From an uncultured Porphyromonadaceae bacterium (GTDB lineage Bacteria > Bacteroidota > Bacteroidia > Bacteroidales > Muribaculaceae), in contig UQUV01000015.1 in NCBI GenBank assembly GCA_900544305.1, positions 1 through 63,652 on the forward strand: DNA of 63,652 nucleotides. The letters run 5' to 3'. The notes beneath the pieces are model-generated. The model had not been told where the DNA came from and did no database searches. It worked only from the letters and a program-made list of their open reading frames with translations. Positions 59,412-63,652 of this stretch are shown one piece after another (position 1 is the stretch's first letter; each line of letters begins with the position of its first letter). A program made the position numbers and the translations under genes.

Positions 59412-59645
59412 ATGGAAATCAAAGTTTTAGGACCGGGTTGCAGCAAATGCAAGACAACCTTCCAAGTGGTGGAAAAAGTAGTGAAGGAAAACAACGTCGA
59501 CGCTACTCTCACAAAAGTGGACGACATCATGGAAATGATGAACTACAACATCATGACTACCCCTGCCATCGTCGTTGACGGCGAAGTGAAAATGAAGGGA
59601 CAGGTTCCTTCGGAAAGTGATGTCAAAAAAATGTTGGGACTCTAA
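59412..59645 (+). CDS. small thioredoxin-family redox protein (ArsE-like)
   Basis: The 77-residue cytoplasmic protein is a minimal thioredoxin/glutaredoxin fold: IKVLGPGCSKCKTTFQVVEKVV with the pair CSKC, then VDDIMEMMNYNIMTTPAIVVDGEVKMKG with the cis-Pro loop. This type is placed with ArsF and ArsG in organoarsenical loci (ArsE). It could deliver electrons to the ArsG-type protein or ArsC. It follows arsG by 20 bp. Confidence 0.78.
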   Translation: MEIKVLGPGCSKCKTTFQVVEKVVKENNVDATLTKVDDIMEMMNYNIMTTPAIVVDGEVKMKGQVPSESDVKKMLGL

Positions 59646-59662
59646 TCCGTCCCCCTCTAAAA

Positions 59663-59689
59663 GCGGCGGAATCATCCTCCGCCGCCTTT
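59663..59689 (+). terminator. hairpin between the ArsE-like and ArsP-like genes
   Basis: GCGGCGGA (59663-59670) pairs with TCCGCCGC (59678-59685), followed by CTTTA. It may limit read-through between the redox and permease parts of the operon. Confidence 0.55.
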
Positions 59690-59739
59690 ATTGACAACAA
59701 TCGGCCCACCATAAACGGGCACAAAAAATACAAGCATCT

Positions 59740-60708
59740 ATGATACAACAATTTGCCGACTGGCTTGTCTACGGCATAATGGGACTTGACAGCGCAAGCC
59801 CTCTGGGGACAGCCGTCAACTTTTTCTTCTACGACACGATAAAAATTCTCATCCTGCTGTTTTTCATCAGCGTGCTGATGGGAATCATCAATGCCTATTT
59901 CCCGATTGAACGCCTGCGCAACTATTTGCAGACACACAAAATGTACGGGCTGCAATATCTGCTCGCCTCGATTTTCGGTGCCGTCACGCCGTTCTGTTCG
60001 TGTTCGTCCATTCCGCTGTTCATCGGCTTTGTGAAAGGCGGTATCCCCTTGGGAGTAACGTTCGCCTTCCTCATCACGTCGCCGCTGGTAAATGAGGTGG
60101 CTGTAGCCATGTTCCTCGGCTCGTTCGGACTGAAAGTGACACTGATTTATGTGGTCAGCGGTATTCTGCTGGGCGTAATCGGCGGTTTCGTCCTGGGCAG
60201 AATGAAACTGGAAAACCAACTCAGCGACTGGGTCCGCCGGATTCAAGCACAGGCCACGACTGAAGCCGAAGCATGGGAAAAAGAGCACACGTCGTTCTGG
60301 AAACGCCTTCCAAGCATCGTGCGCAATGCCTGGGGTATCGTCCGTAGCGTTCTGATTTACATTCTTATCGGTATCGGCATCGGCGCATTCATGCACGGAT
60401 TCGTTCCGGAAGGATTTTTTGAGCAATATATGTCGAAAGACAATTGGTTTGCCGTACCTTTGTCGGTGATTCTTGCCGTACCCATGTATGCCAACGCCGC
60501 CGGTATCGTTCCCGTCATCGAAGTGTTTGTGGCGAAAGGTATCCCTATCGGAATGGCAATTGCATTCATGATGGCAGTCGTGGGCCTGTCACTTCCCGAG
60601 GCCACACTACTGAAAAAAGTGATGAAATGGCGCCTTATCGGAATCTTTTTCGGCACGGTCACCCTGTTCATCATCCTTTCGGGATATTTGTTCAACTTCT
60701 TATTATAA
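59740..60708 (+). CDS. ArsP-like permease
   Basis: The 322-residue membrane protein has about eight hydrophobic segments and the family motif TPFCSCSSIPLF, with C86 and C88, in the region of the DUF318/ArsP metal site. LGVTFAFLITSPLVNEVAVAMF and VPMYANAAGIVPVIEVFVAKG are further conserved parts. ArsP pumps export trivalent organoarsenicals; related permeases move other metals. Location in the ars operon supports arsenic. It follows a hairpin and a 94-bp gap, so its own control is possible. Confidence 0.78.
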   Translation: MIQQFADWLVYGIMGLDSASPLGTAVNFFFYDTIKILILLFFISVLMGIINAYFPIERLRNYLQTHKMYGLQYLLASIFGAVTPFCSCSSIPLFIGFVKGGIPLGVTFAFLITSPLVNEVAVAMFLGSFGLKVTLIYVVSGILLGVIGGFVLGRMKLENQLSDWVRRIQAQATTEAEAWEKEHTSFWKRLPSIVRNAWGIVRSVLIYILIGIGIGAFMHGFVPEGFFEQYMSKDNWFAVPLSVILAVPMYANAAGIVPVIEVFVAKGIPIGMAIAFMMAVVGLSLPEATLLKKVMKWRLIGIFFGTVTLFIILSGYLFNFLL

Positions 60709-60724
60709 CTAAAACACAGACAAT

Positions 60725-61180
60725 ATGAGAATTTTGATTCTTTGCACAGGCAACAGCTGCCGCAGCCAGATGGCACACGGCTTTCTCAAGTCGTTCGACG
60801 CATCGCTCGAAGTGTTTTCAGGTGGTACGGAACCGGCCCAACAGGTCAATCCGAAAGCCGTAGAAGTGATGAAGGAAGCAGGCATCGACATCAGCGGTCA
60901 CGTTCCTACCCACGTCAACACCTATCTCGACCAGGAATGGGATTATGTCATCACCGTTTGCGGCGGAGCCAACGAAAGTTGTCCGGCCTTCACCGGCAAG
61001 GTAGGAAAACGCCTGCACATCGGTTTCGACGACCCTTCACACGCCGTCGGCACTCCGGAATTTATTGATGCGGAATTCCACCGTGTGCGCGACGAAATCA
61101 AAAAGCGTTTCGCCGAATTCTATGTAAAGGAAATCAAAATGCAGGAACTGCTGAAATGCTCCTGCGGCTGCAACGACTAA
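60725..61180 (+). CDS. arsC: arsenate reductase, thioredoxin-coupled LMW-phosphatase family
   Basis: The 151-residue enzyme has the P-loop CTGNSCR (C7 to R13, CX5R), and C79 and C86 in VCGGANESCP. These are the three cysteines that pass electrons from thioredoxin in the arsenate reductase cycle. It converts arsenate to arsenite in the cytoplasm. The C-terminal CSCGC adds an unusual extra Cys cluster that could bind arsenic. No ArsB or Acr3 pump for arsenite lies in the window. It ends the operon, with a terminator 8 bp after the stop. Confidence 0.92.
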   Translation: MRILILCTGNSCRSQMAHGFLKSFDASLEVFSGGTEPAQQVNPKAVEVMKEAGIDISGHVPTHVNTYLDQEWDYVITVCGGANESCPAFTGKVGKRLHIGFDDPSHAVGTPEFIDAEFHRVRDEIKKRFAEFYVKEIKMQELLKCSCGCND

Positions 61181-61188
61181 ACATCCAC

Positions 61189-61230
61189 TCTCCGGACCTT
61201 GCCACTCATCGGCACGTCCGGAGATTTTTT
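61189..61230 (+). terminator. terminator of the ars operon
   Basis: TCTCCGGAC (61189-61197) pairs with GTCCGGAGA (61216-61224), with TGCC/GGCA pairing inside the loop. TTTTTT follows at 61225-61230. The T-run overlaps the stop codon of the convergent acetyltransferase gene (61229-61231). Confidence 0.85.
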
Positions 61231-61831
61231 AAAAGGTAAATACCTCAACCCTGTCTTCTTCCGTCACGGGACGCAACGGGCGGCAGGGATTGCCTACGGC
61301 CAACATATTTGCCGGAATGGATTTCGTCACAACACTTCCGGCACCAATCACGGCACCTTCGCCGATTTCCACACCCGGCAACACCACCACATTGGCGGCA
61401 ATCCACACATTGTTGCCGACAGTTATCGGCCGGGCCGCCATCACTCCGGCGTTGCGTTGTGCAGCCGTCAGCGCATGTGTAATGGTAATCAGCGAGCAGT
61501 TCGGCCCTATCATCACATTGTCGCCGATAGTCACTTCGGTCTCGTCAAGAATCGACAGATTGAAATTGCCCACAAAATTATCGCCAATCCGGATATTGAA
61601 TCCGAAGTCACAACGGAAGGGACTGTGAATCGTCAGTCCATTGCCCGTCTTGCCCAACAGCGATTTCAGAAGTTCGTTTCTTTTTTCCGATTTGGAAGGA
61701 GGAAGCATATTGATTTCGTGGCACATGTCGGCACAGCGCAAAAGCGTATCCGCCACATCCGGGCAGTCCTTCGCCGCCGCACTCACCCACAAGCCACGAT
61801 TAAGAGCATTCAAAAGAGATTCAAAATCCAT
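61229..61831 (-). CDS. sugar O-acetyltransferase (hexapeptide-repeat)
   Basis: The 200-residue enzyme has a mac-type N-terminal helix part (AAKDCPDVADTLLRCADMCHEINML) and then left-handed beta-helix repeats (GDNVMIGPNCSLI, VGNNVWIAANVVVLPGVEIGEGAVIGAGSVVT), with catalytic His in ITHALT. It transfers acetyl from acetyl-CoA to a sugar, as in maltose or galactoside acetyltransferases. A longer frame begins at 61909, but the ATG at 61831 (MDFESLLNALNRG) fits the family start. It seems to be a single gene. Confidence 0.88.
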   Translation of the reverse strand: MDFESLLNALNRGLWVSAAAKDCPDVADTLLRCADMCHEINMLPPSKSEKRNELLKSLLGKTGNGLTIHSPFRCDFGFNIRIGDNFVGNFNLSILDETEVTIGDNVMIGPNCSLITITHALTAAQRNAGVMAARPITVGNNVWIAANVVVLPGVEIGEGAVIGAGSVVTKSIPANMLAVGNPCRPLRPVTEEDRVEVFTF

Positions 61832-61956
61832 TTCACCAAAATTTTCACCCTGCAAAATAACAGAATTTCCCGAATACAGCCAAAAACACTTTGCAACATA
61901 ACTGGACATACCGACAAACTATTTCTCTTTTTATGACTGATTTTCAAAGAATATTG

Positions 61957-61964
61957 TATTTTTG
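61957..61964 (+). promoter_or_regulatory. -7 box of the AT-rich module
   Basis: TATTTTTG (61957-61964) matches TAnnTTTG, 29 bp ahead of the KilA-N ATG. No TTG is seen at the right distance. Confidence 0.45.
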
Positions 61965-61993
61965 TAAATACTGATAATAATTTAGATAAAGCC

Positions 61994-62452
61994 ATGGCTA
62001 AAATACAAGTTCAAAATACGGAAGTAACCATAATCACTTACGACGACAAGGACTACATTTCCCTGACCGACATGGTGCGTAATATTGACAACGGATCAGC
62101 TCTGATAGAGAAATGGCTGCGTAACAAGAATACGATCGAATTCCTTGGCATATGGGAAGAAATGTATAATCCCCATTTTAATTCCCCCGAATTCGAGGGA
62201 ATTAAAAATGAAGCCGGGCTGAACAGGTTTATTCTTTCAGTAAAGCAATGGGTGGAAAAGACCAATTCTAAAGGACTTATAGCAAAAGCTGGCCGTTATG
62301 GAGGCACTTATGCCCATAAGGATATAGCATTCGATGCTGTATTCATTGACCAAGGACTTCCTCAAGGAGAACGATTGATTAAACTCAATCAGATTGCTAT
62401 TCAGCAAATGAAAGTTTTGGAAAAAAATGACAATAGCTTTTTGTTAAAATAA
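61994..62452 (+). CDS. KilA-N domain protein with apparent internal deletion
   Basis: The 152-residue product starts with a KilA-N domain (about 1-110: YISLTDMVRNIDNG, IEKWLRNKNTIEFLGIWEEMYNP, KAGRYGGTYAHKDIAF). It then passes directly into DAVFIDQGLPQGERLIKLNQIAIQQMKVL, which I recall as the very C-terminus of longer (~270-residue) KilA-N proteins of Bacteroidota. The middle of about 115 residues seems to be missing, in frame. KilA-N domains bind DNA and are common in phages and mobile elements. It heads an AT-rich operon of three genes. Confidence 0.72.
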   Translation: MAKIQVQNTEVTIITYDDKDYISLTDMVRNIDNGSALIEKWLRNKNTIEFLGIWEEMYNPHFNSPEFEGIKNEAGLNRFILSVKQWVEKTNSKGLIAKAGRYGGTYAHKDIAFDAVFIDQGLPQGERLIKLNQIAIQQMKVLEKNDNSFLLK

Positions 62453-62455
62453 AAA

Positions 62456-62857
62456 ATGAAATATATGGGATTGGATAGACTATTAAACATTTATCAAGCC
62501 TATACTATTACTAAAATTTCAGCATATAACAAACAAATGCTGATTGCACATTATGCTCAATGTGAAAAGATAGGTGAATTACAACAACAAATTAAAGTAG
62601 CCAATAGTGTTTCAAGAAATATATTAAAAAACCAACTTAAGGAAATAGAACTCAGAGAGGAACAAAAATTTTATAAAGGATTAGCCTTTAACATGAACGA
62701 AGTTTATGAAAAAATTTCATCAATTACCGACACTAATTTACAAACTTTTTATAGTAATTTGCTTTTAAGTAAAATTCTTGAGAATCTTAAAGAATGTCAA
62801 GATAATTTAGATGAAATCAATGATAAAGAGTATTGCAAAAAGTTACAAAAAAAGTGA
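62456..62857 (+). CDS. hypothetical helical protein
   Basis: The 133-residue product is largely helical and charged (CEKIGELQQQIKVANSVSRNILKNQLKEIELREEQKFYKGL), with possible coiled coil at about 35-75. No family is recognised and there is no membrane segment. It starts 3 bp after the KilA-N gene. Its end overlaps the next gene by 47 bp at a run of seven As (62847-62853); loss of one A would fuse the two frames. Base content is much more AT-rich than the rest of the window. Confidence 0.55.
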   Translation: MKYMGLDRLLNIYQAYTITKISAYNKQMLIAHYAQCEKIGELQQQIKVANSVSRNILKNQLKEIELREEQKFYKGLAFNMNEVYEKISSITDTNLQTFYSNLLLSKILENLKECQDNLDEINDKEYCKKLQKK

Positions 62858-63548
62858 ATTAGCACAGTATAAAAAGCGTCTTGATACCATTCATAAAAAA
62901 GATATATTAAGCAAGAAACTAAAAAAAGGATTTACTTTAGGTTGCATAATCTTACTCTGTTTAACGTTTCTCCCAGGTATTATTGCACAAATAAGCAATA
63001 TATCAACAAAACAAGTATCTCTAATCGATTTTTCTATTTTGTTGGCTATATTTTTAATCCCATTATTCTTACTACTACGGTATTATCAAAAAATAAATAG
63101 TTCAGAGACACCATTAAAGAATCAACAAGAGATAAATCAATTAACTCATAATATAACCAAAACTGAGAATGAGCTAAATTATATTGAGAATGACAATTCT
63201 CTTGAAACACATACATTTATCATCGCAAAGAAGATTGTTGAAACAGAATATCCAAACTTAGAAAAAGATCTATCTAGTATACTGAGATTTTTCCTAATAA
63301 AAGAAAATCAAAAGGATTTATACGACGATCTATTAAGGAGGAGCGCAGAGCTTATTGTCAATAACAGACAAGCATCAGTGGCGTTGCTACAACGAACATT
63401 TTCCATCGGATACAATAGAGCAAACAAAATAATGGAACAGCTTGCTAGCATTGGAATAGTTGAAGATATTGATGACAAACACAGAGAAGTACTTATTCAT
63501 GATAAAAACGAATTGGATGAGATTTTCAAACAACTAGAGAGTCAATAA
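62811..63548 (+). CDS. membrane protein with FtsK-gamma-like winged helix
   Basis: The 245-residue protein has two membrane helices (about 39-58, TLGCIILLCLTFLPGIIAQ, and 69-89, IDFSILLAIFLIPLFLLL). A short coiled coil follows (about 100-130, QEINQLTHNITKTENELNYI), then a C-terminal domain: AELIVNNRQASVALLQRTF, SIGYNRANKIMEQLASIGIV and KHREVLI. That domain matches the FtsK gamma winged helix, which in FtsK reads DNA polarity signals. The FtsK motor (Walker motifs) is absent, so this is a membrane-tethered DNA-binding head without ATPase. The ATG at 62811 overlaps the upstream gene; an in-frame ATG at 62820 also exists. Confidence 0.7.
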   Translation: MKSMIKSIAKSYKKSELAQYKKRLDTIHKKDILSKKLKKGFTLGCIILLCLTFLPGIIAQISNISTKQVSLIDFSILLAIFLIPLFLLLRYYQKINSSETPLKNQQEINQLTHNITKTENELNYIENDNSLETHTFIIAKKIVETEYPNLEKDLSSILRFFLIKENQKDLYDDLLRRSAELIVNNRQASVALLQRTFSIGYNRANKIMEQLASIGIVEDIDDKHREVLIHDKNELDEIFKQLESQ

Positions 63549-63567
63549 CAAACGTATACAAAAAAGT

Positions 63568-63593
63568 AAAGGTCTTCATTGCTGAAGACCTTT
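63568..63593. terminator. terminator between the AT-rich module and tRNA-Lys
   Basis: An 11-bp perfect stem (63568-63578 with 63583-63593) and a 4-nt loop lie between convergent units. A-rich sequence on the left gives a U-tract for the tRNA transcript on the minus strand, and a short T-rich tail serves the plus strand. Confidence 0.8.
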
Positions 63594-63596
63594 CTT

Positions 63597-63652
63597 TGGT
63601 GATCCGCCTGGGGCTCGAACCCAGGACCCCAACATTAAAAGTGTTGTGCTCT
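63597..63652 (-). tRNA. tRNA-Lys (UUU), 5' part beyond the window
   Basis: On the minus strand the sequence gives an anticodon stem-loop CAACA-CTTTTAA-TGTTG with anticodon TTT, a T-arm CTGGG-TTCGAGC-CCCAG, an acceptor strand GCGGATC, discriminator A and an encoded CCA (63599-63597). The 5' half runs off the right edge. The 3' end faces the AT-rich module, the position that integrating elements often use. Confidence 0.9.

Noticed and set aside
61910..61993. Direct repeat of the tRNA-Lys 3' end as a left attachment site
   Set aside because: No copy of the T-arm sequence was found there or elsewhere in the window.
62811..63548. Complete FtsK DNA translocase
   Set aside because: There are no Walker motifs and the length is far below that of FtsK; only the gamma-like domain is present.

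Overview
The window is a chromosomal segment of a Bacteroidales bacterium (phylum Bacteroidota). The signs are a fused MurF/alanine racemase, a type IX secretion (T9SS) cluster of the Por/Gld type, TonB-dependent outer-membrane proteins, C10 proteases with T9SS tails, GSCFA and DUF4876/DUF6850-type proteins, and promoters that repeatedly fit the Bacteroidota pattern (TTG, about 20 bp, then TAnnTTTG). The family cannot be fixed from the sequence alone. No rRNA, CRISPR array or intact transposase was seen.

Layout. 1-4.1 kb: a GSCFA protein, a secreted alpha/beta hydrolase and a secreted hypothetical. 4.1-11 kb: murF-alr and an rRNA methyltransferase, then glgB and a flavin reductase; the murF-alr and glgB leaders each carry tandem ~82-bp hairpin repeats that contain promoter boxes. 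11-18 kb: a minus-strand T9SS operon in the order porT, porP, gldK/porK, gldL/porL, gldM/porM, gldN/porN. 18.2-24.4 kb: an eIF1-like factor, an AddA-like helicase-nuclease and envelope proteins. 24.5-29.7 kb: two C10 proteases that are probable T9SS cargo. 29.9-31 kb: a 2x[4Fe-4S] ferredoxin and a family 2 glycosyltransferase. 31-40.8 kb: a divergent locus with TonB receptor, DUF4876 lipoprotein and DUF6850 barrel on one side, and ABC ATPase, permease, DUF4857 protein, OB-fold-like lipoprotein and PepSY-type membrane protein on the other; it looks like a poorly described uptake or envelope system. 40.8-46 kb: a ~200-bp inverted-repeat element, a C69 dipeptidase, and an operon gldE-gldD-phosphopantetheinyl transferase-thioredoxin-like lipoprotein. 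46.3-49 kb: a PfkB kinase, then an LpxH-like phosphoesterase with a glycosyltransferase. 49.2-55.8 kb: a tripartite RND pump with a divergent AraC-type regulator. 57.2-61.2 kb: an arsenic/organoarsenical operon (arsR, two arsF-like genes, arsG-like, arsE-like, arsP-like, arsC) with ArsR operator-like palindromes around its promoters. 61.2-63.65 kb: a sugar acetyltransferase, then an AT-rich module next to a tRNA-Lys. That module holds a KilA-N protein that appears internally deleted, a helical protein and a membrane protein carrying an FtsK-gamma-like winged helix without the FtsK motor.

How the parts connect. PorT/P/K/L/M/N with GldE and GldD would assemble and power the T9SS, and the C10 proteases are natural substrates for it. 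The ars operon would combine redox proteins, permeases and an arsenate reductase. The tRNA-adjacent module is the most likely recent acquisition and, with the 31-41 kb locus and the promoter-bearing repeats, is the best place to look for something new.
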